Notes under the pieces: model-generated
What the model was told of the DNA's origin: nothing
What the model saw: the letters and a program-made list of their open reading frames with translations, nothing else
Databases searched by the model: none
Shown: in pieces, positions 23,728-33,630 of the stretch
Numbering within the stretch: position 1 is the stretch's first letter
Layout of the letters: every line of letters starts with the position of its first letter
Position numbers and translations under genes: made by a program
From: Gyromitra esculenta
Lineage: Eukaryota > Ascomycota > Pezizomycetes > Pezizales > Discinaceae
Direction: 5' to 3'
Assembly (NCBI GenBank): GCA_038503075.1
Contig: JBCAML010000006.1
Location: 992,001 to 1,056,000, forward strand
Length of the DNA: 64,000 nucleotides

Positions 23728-26700
23728 TCATAGCCGTGAGCTCCTGCGAACACTAACCAAGTCCTTCCTGGGCTTATCCGGGTATCTTTGATGGAAGTCG
23801 TCTACTGCTTCCGTTTCTTCATGGTATTCCGCAGGTTCCCAAGTAGGTAATGCATAACCAGTCCATTCGACTAAGTATTGTATTTTTCCTCGACGAAGGC
23901 GAGAGTCTAGAATACTCTCGACAAGGTATTCTTCGTGATCGTTAACTTGGATTGGAGGTGGAGGGGCAATGATTTGGCCTGGGAGAGGATCGGTGGGGGC
24001 GGCTCGTAGTAATGAAACATGGAACACAGGATGGTATTTCATCGAGATTGGTAGATCGACTTCGTAAGCATGGGCCGAAATTACTCGTTTTATTGGGAAG
24101 GGGCCACTCCATTTCCAATCCAACTTTCTCGAGTTCCTGGTTGTCCTCATGTTCTTCATAGACACGAAGACTTCGTCCTTGATTTTGAACGATGGGGCAG
24201 GCGTACGGTGCTTATTGGTACTGCTCTCAAAGACGTCTTGAGCCGTTTTCATTTGCGTTCGGAGGAAATCTCTTAACTCTTCCATCTTTTGGACAAAGTT
24301 ATCGGCATCAAGGGTTTGTGGGGAACGGTCATTGGGGATGATAGAAGTGTCAAACCGGGGATGGTAACCATAATTAGCGAAGAAGGGTGTAGCCTTAGTA
24401 CTTGCGGACTCTTGGTTATTAGCAGCGAATTCGGCAATAGGTAACCATTTAGACCAATCATCTTGCTGATATGACACATAACAACGGAGGTATTGCTCCA
24501 TTACGGCGTTAAGTCGTTCAGTTTGTCCATCGGTTTCCGGATGGAAGGAGGTGGACATACGGGCGGCAATGTTCAAACGTTTGCAGAGATGCTTCCAAAA
24601 CTTTGCAGTGAACTGTGTCCCTCTATCAGAAGTGATATGGGAGGGAAGTCCGTGGAGTTTCCAGACGTTTTGAAGGTATAGTTCTGCCGTTTGTTCGGCA
24701 TTAACGGTGGTGTTACAAGGGATCAGGTGCCGCATTTTCGACAGTCTATCTACTACGACCATTATTGCATTGAAGCCGTTGGATTCAGGAAGGCCAGTAA
24801 CGAAATCCATTGATAGTTCTTCCCAGGGACGGTTAGGAATTGGAAGGGGTTTAAGAACGCCATGGGTACCAAGTGTATTGGGCTTTGCTCGTCGGCAGAT
24901 ATGACAGTTTCGAGTGTATCGTCCGATGTACTCTCTCATTTTAGGCCAATAAAACTGTCTAGAGATGAGTTCGAAGGATTTTTCACGTCCTGGGTGGCCG
25001 GCGGAGGGGGCATCGTGATATCTTTGCAGGATGAGAAGGCGGAGAGGGTCGTGATCAGGGATGTAAAGTTTTTGTCGATAGAAGAGGTAGCCATTTATCT
25101 CAGTACAGTCACCTAAAGTGATTTCCTTGGATTGTCGTTCGCCGTTCTTAAGTGCTAATAAGATTTTTTGTGGGAACGGGTCAGCAATATATCCGTGGTT
25201 CATCAAGGTTTTAAGGGGGGCGTCCAATTCAGCGGGTTCATTTGATAAAGAACCCGAAAACAAACTCAGCTTAGGGTCAAGATTCTTTTCCTTCAAGACT
25301 ACCTGATGTTGGTGTCGTAGCCTTTCATCCCCTTCTTCAGGGAGATCTCCTGATCTCCGAGTTAGTGCATCCGGCTTTCCTCCTTGTATTCCCGGTCTGT
25401 ATGTGATCACGAAATCGAAGCGCGAGAGGTATTCTGCCCATCTGACTTGTCTTCGGTTGAGTTGTTTCGTTGTCATAAAGTACTCTAGATTTTTATGATC
25501 AGTGATGACAGAGATGGGAAGTTCCGAGCCTTCGAGTTCCGGTCTCCATTCTTCGAAGCAGCGAATTATAGCTAGAAGTTCTTTATCATAGATCTCGTAG
25601 TTACATTCAGCTGGTGAATGTTTTTTGGAGAAGAAGGCTACGGGATGGAGCACGCCATGGTCATCAAGTTGGGAGAGGACACCACCGGAGACGAAATCAG
25701 AAGCATCGGATTCCACAAAGATCTTTTTTCGGGGGTCGAAGTGGATAAGCACGGGGGCCTTGGTAAAGGCGTCTTTTAGGGCTTCGAATGCGAGTTCGGC
25801 TTCAACTGTCCATTCAAAGATAGTGCCCTTTCTTGTGAAAGCGGTGAGGGGGGCGGCTAGGCGAGAGAATCCTAGGATGAATCGTCGGTAAAAATTTGCA
25901 AAGCCGAGGAAGGCTTGGACATCCTTAATGCATTTGGGACGATTCCAATCCCTGACGGCCTTGAGTTTGTCTTCATCCATTTTAATCCCTTCAGGTGTGA
26001 GAATTAATCCAAGGTATTTTATAGATTGGACGTGGAATTCGCACTTTTCGGGTTTGAGAAGAATATCATTGGCTTTTAGCGCATCTAGGACTTGCTTAAC
26101 GTGTACCTTATGTTCAGCAAGGGTATCACTATAGATCAAGATATCATCCAGGTAGGCCGTGCAAAAAAGGTCTAGGTATTGGTGGTATTCAGCGGGTATT
26201 CTTTGTCTCCATTCCTCTTTAGTGGTTCTTTTATCGAGGATCTGGTTTATTTCATATAGTGACATCGAGTAGACCTGAATGCCTTTTTTCCTAGCGAGCA
26301 TGCGGAAGCTAGCGGCGCCAATAAAGGCGGCGTTAAGCTTAGCTGGAGGTGGAATGGCCGCAGTGGAGACGACAGGTTGCTTGGGGGCACAGTGGGTGGT
26401 GCAGAATTCAGAATTGAACTCAATGCTTTTGTTGGCGAATTGTAAGTGGATATCGTGGAGATTCATCCATGGGATACCGAGCACTAGGGGGTAATGTCCT
26501 AGCTTGGTAACGAAGAAGGGAGCTTTCTCGGTATGCTGTTGAATGGAAAGCTCCAAGTGACAAAGGTTGGTGATATCTCCCGAGGCAATTGTTCTACCAT
26601 CAATGACTTCCAATTGACGAGGGGTTTTAAGGGGAGATAATGGTAAGGAATGGTGACGCACAAAGTTTTCGTCAATGAAAGCGAATCCTGAGGCTCCAGT

Positions 26701-26892
26701 GTCAAGAAGTGCGTGTGTTTTTATAATTTTATTTTGGTGGGTGAGACTACAAGAAACTACAAAGTGTTCCCCATCCAAATTATCCTCCACACACATATCC
26801 GACACTGAAAACCCAGAAATTGAAAACGCTGACAAAGGAGAAAAATGAACCAGAGCAGGGTCACAAGGCAACTCTGGTTGAACTAGTTTAAA
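23728..26892 (-). pseudogene. Pol of element C with in-frame 162-codon RT deletion
   Basis: Open throughout, 1054 codons. The protease is complete, but the sequence passes from RIPAEYHQYLD directly to LFCTAYLDDILIYSD; the fingers and palm N-terminal half of the reverse transcriptase, present in D, is absent (486 nt). Both edges in D read GAATAC(C/T)TGGAC, so the deletion fits a jump between short repeats. RNase H, integrase ([34 protein letters not shown]) and chromodomain (IQYLVEWTGYALPTWEPAEY) are intact. The YLDD motif remains, but the enzyme should be inactive. Confidence 0.9.
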
Positions 26893-28130
26893 GACTCAAC
26901 TGAGTCTGCTGCATCGAAGGCAGGAAAACGGGGTGGCAGGGGTGGTGGAAAAACAGAAGAGGCAGGAGGAGCGGCGGCGGCGTTAGTAGCGGCTCCTCTC
27001 ATGGCGGGGCGTTTTGAGGCGGAGGGACAGTTGGAGAAGATGTGCCCTTCTCCAGCGCAGAACAGACAGCGGTTGTTGGTCTGCCTCCATGCTTTTTCTT
27101 CGGGGGACAATTTTCTTCTTCCATTGACCTGAACGTAGCGTTGTTCAGGAGCGGGACGGGAGGTAGAGGTACGGCCAAAAGAAAGATCCATCGGGGCGAG
27201 TCCTCCTGGGGCAAAAGAGGAGGAGGCAGGGGTAAAGGCAGCGGGGGCGGCAGCGGGGGCGGTGAACTGTCCCATGGTGTTACGGGCATTGTTCTTCTTC
27301 TCCTCTCTTCTTGCTCGGATACGGTTGTCTAAGCGGAGGAGGAAGGCACAGAGGGAAGTAAAAGTGGTGGGGAAATCGGCGACGGTTACCACAGCTTCTT
27401 TCAGTTCGTCTGACATTCCGAACTCCAGGGCGTCGTTTTTTGCTGACTCATCGTAATTTAGCTTTCCCATGATCCGCTGGAAGTCGGCAAGGTAAGCGGA
27501 AAAGTCCCTTTTTCCTTGTCGGAGCTGGTGTAGTTCGCGGCGAGCGGTTCCCAGTGGATCGGGGTCTCCGAAGGCAGTCTCCAGGGCAGTAATCAATTCG
27601 GCGGCGTTATTCCAGGTGGTAGTCCCGTCTGGGAGGACAGAGTGGCGGATCTGTTCGAGGGCGGCTCCCTCAAGACGGCTGATAGCATACAATATCATAT
27701 TGTTGCTACTGGAGAAGCGATCGGCGTTAACCGAGAGTTTCGATCGAAGTTGTAGGACGAATCCGGGTAGTTTATCGCGGGACCCATTGAATTTGTCTGG
27801 GTCGGGCATTTTGTCTGAACGGCCTCCCTGTGTATGAGCGGGAGGCGGTGGTGGCGAGGGCGCAGGTGGTGGAGGAGCGGCGCTGAGAAGGCGGGCGACT
27901 TCTGCTTCGGCTGCTTGTAGTTGGGACTGGCAAGTGTTGAACCTTGCCGTCATGTTATTTCTTTCTTGAGTGGCTTCCTCAAGCTGAAGGTCTGCGTAAG
28001 TGAGGTTGTCGACCCGCTGTTGGTAGTGGGAGCGGATTTCCTCATAGGCGGAGGCGAGGTCGGCGTTGGCGGCGGCCTGGAAGTTCTCAAATGTTGGGAA
28101 GGTCCAGGGGGCGGGGGCAGGGTTGCTCAT
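26883..28130 (-). CDS. gag: Gag protein of element C, intact
   Basis: 415 residues, forming virus-like particles around element RNA in the cytoplasm. Starts MSNPAPAPWTFPTFENF at 28130. Residues about 20-90 are predicted coiled-coil (heptads with Leu/Ala); a Pro-rich linker follows (PPPAPSPPPPP), then the retrotransposon gag domain (about 110-280: SRLEGAALEQIRHSVLP, RRELHQLRQGKRDFSAYL) and a CX2CX4HX4C zinc knuckle (CLFCAGEGHIFSNC) near residue 360. The tail is Ala/Pro-rich. The last codons are TCT TTA AAC TAG, so the stop is part of the frameshift signal. No lesion is visible. Confidence 0.92.
   Translation of the reverse strand: MSNPAPAPWTFPTFENFQAAANADLASAYEEIRSHYQQRVDNLTYADLQLEEATQERNNMTARFNTCQSQLQAAEAEVARLLSAAPPPPAPSPPPPPAHTQGGRSDKMPDPDKFNGSRDKLPGFVLQLRSKLSVNADRFSSSNNMILYAISRLEGAALEQIRHSVLPDGTTTWNNAAELITALETAFGDPDPLGTARRELHQLRQGKRDFSAYLADFQRIMGKLNYDESAKNDALEFGMSDELKEAVVTVADFPTTFTSLCAFLLRLDNRIRARREEKKNNARNTMGQFTAPAAAPAAFTPASSSFAPGGLAPMDLSFGRTSTSRPAPEQRYVQVNGRRKLSPEEKAWRQTNNRCLFCAGEGHIFSNCPSASKRPAMRGAATNAAAAPPASSVFPPPLPPRFPAFDAADSVESLN
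26886..26892 (-). promoter_or_regulatory. -1 ribosomal frameshift site of element C
   Basis: T TTA AAC then TAG in gag frame; 6-nt spacer (26880-26885); stem AACCAGAG (26872-26879, minus) with CTCTGGTT (26848-26855, minus). Confidence 0.85.
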
Positions 28131-28177
28131 GGTAATTTTTGTTCGAGGGGGAAGCGGGGTAGAGGGTGTAGATTAGG

Positions 28178-28186
28178 AAGCAACGT
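28178..28186 (-). promoter_or_regulatory. Primer binding site of element C (self-complementary)
   Basis: ACGTTGCTT on the minus strand, two bases beyond the 5' LTR end at 28189. Complement AAGCAACGT lies in the same LTR at 28401-28409 (minus), downstream of the TATA box at about 28455-28464. Confidence 0.65.
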
Positions 28187-28640
28187 AATCTCAAGGAGCA
28201 GGATTCTCGTCAAGCTCTCAGGTATCCCCCGAGATAAGCAGTGCTACTTGAACGAGAAACCAACGACAGAAGAATGTACGAAGGTTCTACAGGCTCTACC
28301 AATGGTTCAAGTTATGATGACTTGAAGACGGCGACGGCGGAAGATTACGAAGTGTAACCTTAGGTTGTATTTGTAAGATACAGTGAGCGTACAATAGAAG
28401 ACGTTGCTTAAAGAAAGAAGAAGAAAAAGCGCAACAAGAGGGGAATTCCCTTCGCTTATATACCACAATTCAACTCCTTCGATGACAAAGTCCTGACTCA
28501 TAATAACAGAAACCCAAAGAAACAAAAAGAACACCAATGTAACGCGACAACCACTAACCCCTATTTCCAACTAACCAACGAAACAACCATCCATGAAAGG
28601 ATACCTGAGAGCTTGAAGATAAACCTCGCCCCTTGAGATT

Positions 28641-28649
28641 ACGTTGCTT
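28641..28649 (+). promoter_or_regulatory. Primer binding site of element D (self-complementary)
   Basis: ACGTTGCTT, two bases after the end of the 5' LTR, is the exact complement of AAGCAACGT in the LTR just downstream of the TATA box. It lacks the TGG that begins normal tRNA-primed sites. Confidence 0.65.
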
Positions 28650-28707
28650 CCTCATCCACACCCTCTACCCCGCTTGTACACGCTGCCACACAAATCCCAA
28701 CGCCACC

Positions 28708-29922
28708 ATGAGCATCCCCGCCCCCGCCCCCTGGACTTTCCCGACCTTCGAGAACTTCCAGGCTGCCGCCAACGCCGACCTCGCCTCTGCCTATGAGGAA
28801 ATTCGATCCCATTATCAACAACGGGTCGACAACCTCACTTACGCAGACCTACAGCTGGAAGAGGCTGTACAAGAACGAAACAACATGACGGCGAGGTTCA
28901 ATACCTGCCAGTCTCAATTGCAAGCGGCCGAAGAAGAAGTCGCCCGCCTCCGCAACGCTGCCCCTCCACCACCCGCACCATCGCCACCCCCCCCTCCTGC
29001 CCACAATCAAGGAGGTCGTTCGGATAAGATGCCCGATCCAGATAAATTCAATGGGTCCCGCGATAAACTCCCCGGGTTCGTCCTACAACTTCGATCAAAA
29101 CTCTCGGTTAACGCCGACCGCTTCTCCAGCAGCAACAATATGATATTGTATGCTATTAGCCGCCTCGAGGGAGCCGCCCTTGAACAAATCCGCCACTCTG
29201 TCCTCCCTGATGGGACCACCACTTGGAATAACGCCGCTGAATTGATTACCGCCCTGGAGACCGCCTTCAGCGACCCCAACCCATTCGGAACTGCTCGCCG
29301 TGAGTTACACCAGCTCCGACAAGGGAAGAGAGACTTCTCTGCATACCTCACTGACTTCCAACGAATTATGGGGCGGCTAAACTACGACGAATCAGCAAAG
29401 AACGATGCCCTGGAATTCGGAATGTCAGACAAGCTAAAAGAAGCCGTAGTGACCGTCGCCGATTTCCCTACCACCTTCACTTCTCTTTGTACCTTCCTTC
29501 TCCGTTTGGACAATCGCATCCGAGCAAGAAGGGAAGAAAAGAAAAACGCTGCCCGTAACACCATGGGACAGTTCACCGCCTCTGCCGCCGCCCCTGCCGC
29601 CTTTACCCCTGCTTCCTCATCTTTCGCCCCAGGAGGGCTTGCCCCTATGGATCTCTCGTTCGGCCGAACCTCCACCTCTCGCCCTGCCCCTGAACAACGC
29701 TATGTTCAGATCAACGGAAGAAGGAAGCTGTCGCCCGAAGAAAAAACTTGGAGACAGACCAATAACCGCTGCCTGTTCTGCGCTGGAGAAGGACACATCT
29801 TCTCCAACTGTCCCTCCGCCTCCAAACGCCCCGCCATGAGAGGAGCCGCTATTAACGCCCCCGCCGCCCCTCCTGCTTCCTCTGTTTTTCCGCACCTCTG
29901 CCACCTCGTTTTTCCGTCTTGA
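28708..29922 (+). pseudogene. Gag of element D, frameshifted near its 3' end
   Basis: Capsid-type protein that packages element RNA. Start chosen at ATG 28708 (accATGAGCATC), matching the start of the C copy. Residues 1-90 include a coiled-coil; a Pro-rich linker follows (APPPPAPSPPPPP); then the gag domain and the zinc knuckle CLFCAGEGHIFSNC. Shortly after the knuckle a 1-nt deletion in a run encoding Pro, and a second nearby, shift the frame, so it stops at 29922 before reaching the TTTAAAC site at 29944. A Gag-Pol fusion should therefore not form from this copy by -1 frameshifting, although most of Gag would be made. Confidence 0.85.
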
Positions 29923-29943
29923 TGCAGCAGACTCAGTTGAGTC

Positions 29944-29950
29944 TTTAAAC
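29944..29950 (+). promoter_or_regulatory. -1 ribosomal frameshift site of element D
   Basis: T TTA AAC TAG, 6-nt spacer TAGTTC, then stem AACCAGAG (29957-29964) with CTCTGGTT (29981-29988), 8 bp, and a possible inner GTC/GAC pairing in the loop. Confidence 0.82.
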
Positions 29951-32900
29951 TAGTTCAACCAGAGTCGCCTTGTGACCCTGCTCTGGTTTCTTTTTCTCCT
30001 TTGTCAGCGTTCTCTATTTCTGGGTTTTCAGTGTCAGATGTGTGTGTGGAGGATAATTTGGATGGGGAACATTTTGTAGTTTCATGTAGCCTTTCCCACC
30101 AAAATAAAAATATAAAAACACACGCACTTCTTGACACTGGAGCCTCAGGGTTCGCTTTCATTGATGAAAACTTTGTGCGTCACCATTCCCTGCCCTTATC
30201 TCCCTTAAAAACCCCTCGCCAATTGGAAGTCATCGACGGCCGAACAATTGCCTCGGGAGATATTACAAATCTTTGCCACCTAAGGCTTTCCATCCAACAA
30301 CATACTGAGAAAGCCCCCTTCTTCGTCACCAAACTGGGCCACTACCCCTTAGTACTCGGTATCCCTTGGATGAACCTCCATGACGTTCATCTACAATTTG
30401 CAAACAAAAGCATTGAATTCAATTCTGAATTCTGCACCACCCACTGTGCCCCCAAGCAACCCGTCGTCTCAGCCGCCGCTATTCCCCCTCCAGCCAAACT
30501 AAATGCCGCCTTTATCGGAGCAGCTAGTTTCCGCATGCTCGCCAGAAAGAAGGGTATCCAAGTGTATTCCATGTCCCTCTATGAAATTAATAAGGTCCTT
30601 GATAGTAAAACTACCAAAGAAGAGTGGAGACAACGGATACCCACTGAATACCACGAATACCTGGACATGTTTGATAAAGCAAAAGCCCAAGGACTCCCCC
30701 CCCGCCGCCCTTACGATCACCGTATCACCCTCCCCGAAGGCAAAGAACCACCATTCGGTCCCCTCTACGGTATGTCACGAGATGAACTTCTAGTTCTTAA
30801 GAAGTACATCGAAGACAACCTAGAAAAGGGCTTTATTCGCGCCAGCTCATCTTCTGCCGGTTCCCCTGTCCTCTTCGCCGCAAAACCCGACGGATCTCTA
30901 CGCCTCTGTGTAGACTATCGAGGCCTTAATGCTCTTACCGTCAAAGACCGATATACCTCCCCGCTCGTTAAAGAAACCCTAGATCGCCTCGCTAAGGCAC
31001 AATGGTATTCCAAGCTAGACCTTCGAGATGGATTTCACCAAATCCGCATCGCAGAAGGAGAAGAATGGAAAACCGCTTTTAGGACTCGTTACGGTCTTTA
31101 CGAATACATGGTTATGCCGTTCGGCCTCACCAATGCCCCCGGTACCTTCCAACGCTTTGTCAATGATTCCCTCCGAGAATACTTGGACCTCTTCTGCACG
31201 GCCTACCTCGACGACATCCTTATCTATAGCGATACCCTTGCTGAGCATAAAATACATGTCAGACAGGTCCTCGATGCCCTCAAAACTAATAACATCCTTC
31301 TCAAACCTGAGAAGTGTGAATTCCATGTGCAGTCTATCAAATACCTAGGCCTAATCCTGACCCCCGAAGGCATCAAGATGGACGAGGACAAATTAAAAGC
31401 CGTCCGAGACTGGAACCGCCCAAAGTCAATTAAGGACATACAAGCCTTTCTCGGTTTTGCAAATTTTTACCGTAGATTTATCTTGGGATTTTCTCGCCTT
31501 GCTGCCCCCCTCACCGCCTTCACAAAAAAAGGCACCGTTTTTGAATGGACCGTTGAAGCCGAACTCGCTTTCGAAGCTCTTAAAGACGCCTTCACTAAAG
31601 CCCCCGTACTCATTCATTTCGATCCCAGGAAAAAGATCTTTGTTGAATCCGATGCTTCCGACTTCGTCTCCGGCGGTGTCCTTTCTCAGCTCGACGATCA
31701 AGGCATATTGCACCCCGTAGCGTTCTTCTCTAAGAAACACTCACCTGCTGAATGTAACTATGAGATCTACGATAAAGAACTGCTAGCCATCATCCGTTGC
31801 TTCGAAGAATGGAGACCCGAACTCGAAGGATCCGAGTTACCCATATCTGTCATTACCGACCATAAAAACTTAGAGTACTTTATGACGACTAAGCAACTCA
31901 ACCGGAGGCAAGTTAGGTGGGCAGAATATCTCTCACGTTTTGACTTTGTCATTACATACCGACCGGGAGTACAAGGAGGGAAGCCGGACGCTCTGACTCG
32001 GAGATCAGGAGATCTCCCTGAAGAAGGGGATGAAAGACTACAACACCAGCATCAAGTAGTCCTGAAGGAAAGAAATTTGGACCCTAAGCTGAGTTTGTTT
32101 TCGGGTTCTTTAACAAACGAACCCGCTGAATTGGATGCCCCCCTCGAGATCTTAATAAACCAAGGATATAATGCTGACCCGTTCCCACAAAAAATCTTGC
32201 TAGCACTTAAGAACGGCGAACAACAATCCAAAGAAATTACACTAGGCGATTGCACCGAGAAAAATGGTTATCTATTCTATCGACAAAAGCTTTACATCCC
32301 TGATCACGACCCTCTCCGTATTCATATTTTGCAAAGATATCATGACGCCCCCTCCGCTGGCCACCCAGGACGTGAAAAGTCCTTTGAACTAATCTCTAGG
32401 CACTTTTACTGGCCTAAAATGAGAGAGTACATTGGACGATACACCCGAAATTGCCATACCTGTCGACGAGCGAAGCCCAATACCCTCAGTACCCATGGTG
32501 TCCTTAAGCCCCTCCCAATTCCCAATCGCCCATGGGAAGAGCTATCGATGGATTTTGTTACCGGTCTTCCTGAATCCAATGGTTTTGATGCAATAATGGT
32601 CGTAGTGGATAGATTGTCAAAAATGAGACACTTAATCCCCTGCAACACTACCGTCAATGCTGAACAAACGGCAGAACTTTACCTCCAAAACATTTGGAAG
32701 CTCCATGGACTACTGTCTTATATTACCTCGGATAGGGGGACACAGTTTACTGCGAAATTCTGGAAATATCTCTGTCAACGCTTGAATATTTCCGCTCGCA
32801 TGTCGACATCTTTCCACCCAGAAACGGACGGCCAAACCGAGCGTCTTAATGCTGTTATGGAACAGTATCTTCGCTGCTATGTTTCATATCAACAAGACGA

Positions 32901-33630
32901 CTGGGCCAAGTGGTTGCCAATTGCCGAATTCGCTGCTAATAACCAGGAATCAGCCAGCACGAAAGCTACACCCTTCTTCGCCAATTACGGATATCATCCC
33001 CGTTTCGATACTTCAATTATCTCTAATGATCGATCCCCGCAAACCCTCGATGCCGACCTATTTGCTTCTAAGATGGAAGAACTTAGAGACTTTCTTCGAA
33101 TCCAGATGAGAACGGCACAAGATATCTTCGAGTCTAGCACCAATCGACATCGTGTCCCCGCCCCTTCGTTCAAGGTCAATGACCGTGTCTTCATATCCAT
33201 GAAGAACATGAGGACGACTAGAAATTCAAGAAAGTTAGACTGGAAATGGAGTGGTCCCTTCCCCGTGAAACGAATAATCTCAGCGCACGCCTACGAAATA
33301 GACTTGCCATTGTCTATGAAATATCACCCGGTGTTTCACGTTTCACTAATCAAAGCAGCTCCCACCGATCCGCTCCCCGGCCAAGTTATTCCACCACCCC
33401 CACCCGTCCAAGTAAATGACCATGAGGAATATCTTGTCGAAGGCATACTGGATTCTCGCCTCTATCGAGGAAAGCTTCAGTATCTAGTCGAATGGACGGG
33501 ATACGCATTGCCTACGTGGGAACTTGCGGAATATCACGAAGAAACGGAAGCAGTAGACGCGTTCCACCAAAGGTATCCAAATAAGCCGAAGGAAGGTCTG
33601 GTTAGTGTTCGCAGGAGCTCACGGCTATAA
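29944..33630 (+). CDS. pol: Pol polyprotein of element D, open full length
   Basis: Entered by -1 frameshift, so it has no start codon of its own; open for 1228 codons. Order: aspartic protease ([13 protein letters not shown], about residue 60); reverse transcriptase ([41 protein letters not shown]); RNase H (VESDASDFVSGG, YDKELLAI, ITDHKNLEYF); integrase zinc domain (H...H...CHTC); integrase core ([39 protein letters not shown]); C-terminal SH3-like and chromodomain (LQYLVEWTGYALPTWE). A Leu sits where others have Pro in the chromodomain (PTWELAEY against PTWEPAEY). All catalytic acids I can place are present. This is the best candidate for a functional enzyme set in the window, but its own gag frame is broken upstream. 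Confidence 0.9.
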   Translation, partial: FKLVQPESPCDPALVSFSPLSAFSISGFSVSDVCVEDNLDGEHFVVSCSLSHQNKNIKTHALLDTGASGFAFIDENFVRHHSLPLSPLKTPRQLEVIDGRTIASGDITNLCHLRLSIQQHTEKAPFFVTKLGHYPLVLGIPWMNLHDVHLQFANKSIEFNSEFCTTHCAPKQPVVSAAAIPPPAKLNAAFIGAASFRMLARKKGIQVYSMSLYEINKVLDSKTTKEEWRQRIPTEYHEYLDMFDKAKAQGLPPRRPYDHRITLPEGKEPPFGPLYGMSRDELLVLKKYIEDNLEKGFIRASSSSAGSPVLFAAKPDGSLRLCVDYRGLNALTVKDRYTSPLVKETLDRLAKAQWYSKLDLRDGFHQIRIAEGEEWKTAFRTRYGLYEYMVMPFGLTNAPGTFQRFVNDSLREYLDLFCTAYLDDILIYSDTLAEHKIHVRQVLDALKTNNILLKPEKCEFHVQSIKYLGLILTPEGIKMDEDKLKAVRDWNRPKSIKDIQAFLGFANFYRRFILGFSRLAAPLTAFTKKGTVFEWTVEAELAFEALKDAFTKAPVLIHFDPRKKIFVESDASDFVSGGVLSQLDDQGILHPVAFFSKKHSPAECNYEIYDKELLAIIRCFEEWRPELEGSELPISVITDHKNLEYFMTTKQLNRRQVRWAEYLSRFDFVITYRPGVQGGKPDALTRRSGDLPEEGDERLQHQHQVVLKERNLDPKLSLFSGSLTNEPAELDAPLEILINQGYNADPFPQKILLALKNGEQQSKEITLGDCTEKNGYLFYRQKLYIPDHDPLRIHILQRYHDAPSAGHPGREKSFELISRHFYWPKMREYIGRYTRNCHTCRRAKPNTLSTHGVLKPLPIPNRPWEELSMDFVTGLPESNGFDAIMVVVDRLSKMRHLIPCNTTVNAEQTAELYLQNIWKLHGLLSYITSDRGTQFTAKFWKYLCQRLNISARMSTSFHPETDGQTERLNAVMEQYLRCYVSYQQDDWAKWLPIAEFAANNQESASTKATPFFANYGYHPRFDTSIISNDRSPQTLDADLFASKMEELRDFLRIQMRTAQDIFESSTNRHRVPAPSFKVNDRVFISMKNMRTTRNSRKLDWKWSGPFPVKRIISAHAYEIDLPLSMKYHPVFHVSLIKAAPTDPLPGQVIPPPPPVQVNDHEEYLVEGILDSRLYRGKLQYLVEWTGYALPTWELAEYHEETEAVDAFHQRYPNKPKEGLVSVRRSSRL

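Larger units (their letters stand above)
23307..28598 (-). mobile_element. Chromovirus C (Ty3/Gypsy), innermost and youngest element
   Basis: 3' LTR 23307-23716 and 5' LTR 28189-28598 are 410 bp each and identical as far as I can read. Target duplication GGATA at 23302-23306 and 28599-28603. Not interrupted by anything. Internal region 23717-28188 (4472 bp): primer site, intact gag, frameshift site, pol with an in-frame deletion, purine tract, 3' LTR. Confidence 0.96.

Noticed and set aside
28639..28651. Conventional tRNA primer site
   Set aside because: No TGG after the LTR, and the sequence is instead the complement of a motif in the LTR. A half-tRNA internal primer was not excluded and needs the host tRNA set.
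28633..28707. Upstream extension of D gag beginning MRLRCFLIHTL
   Set aside because: It overlaps the LTR end and primer site; the start at 28708 matches the intact C gag.
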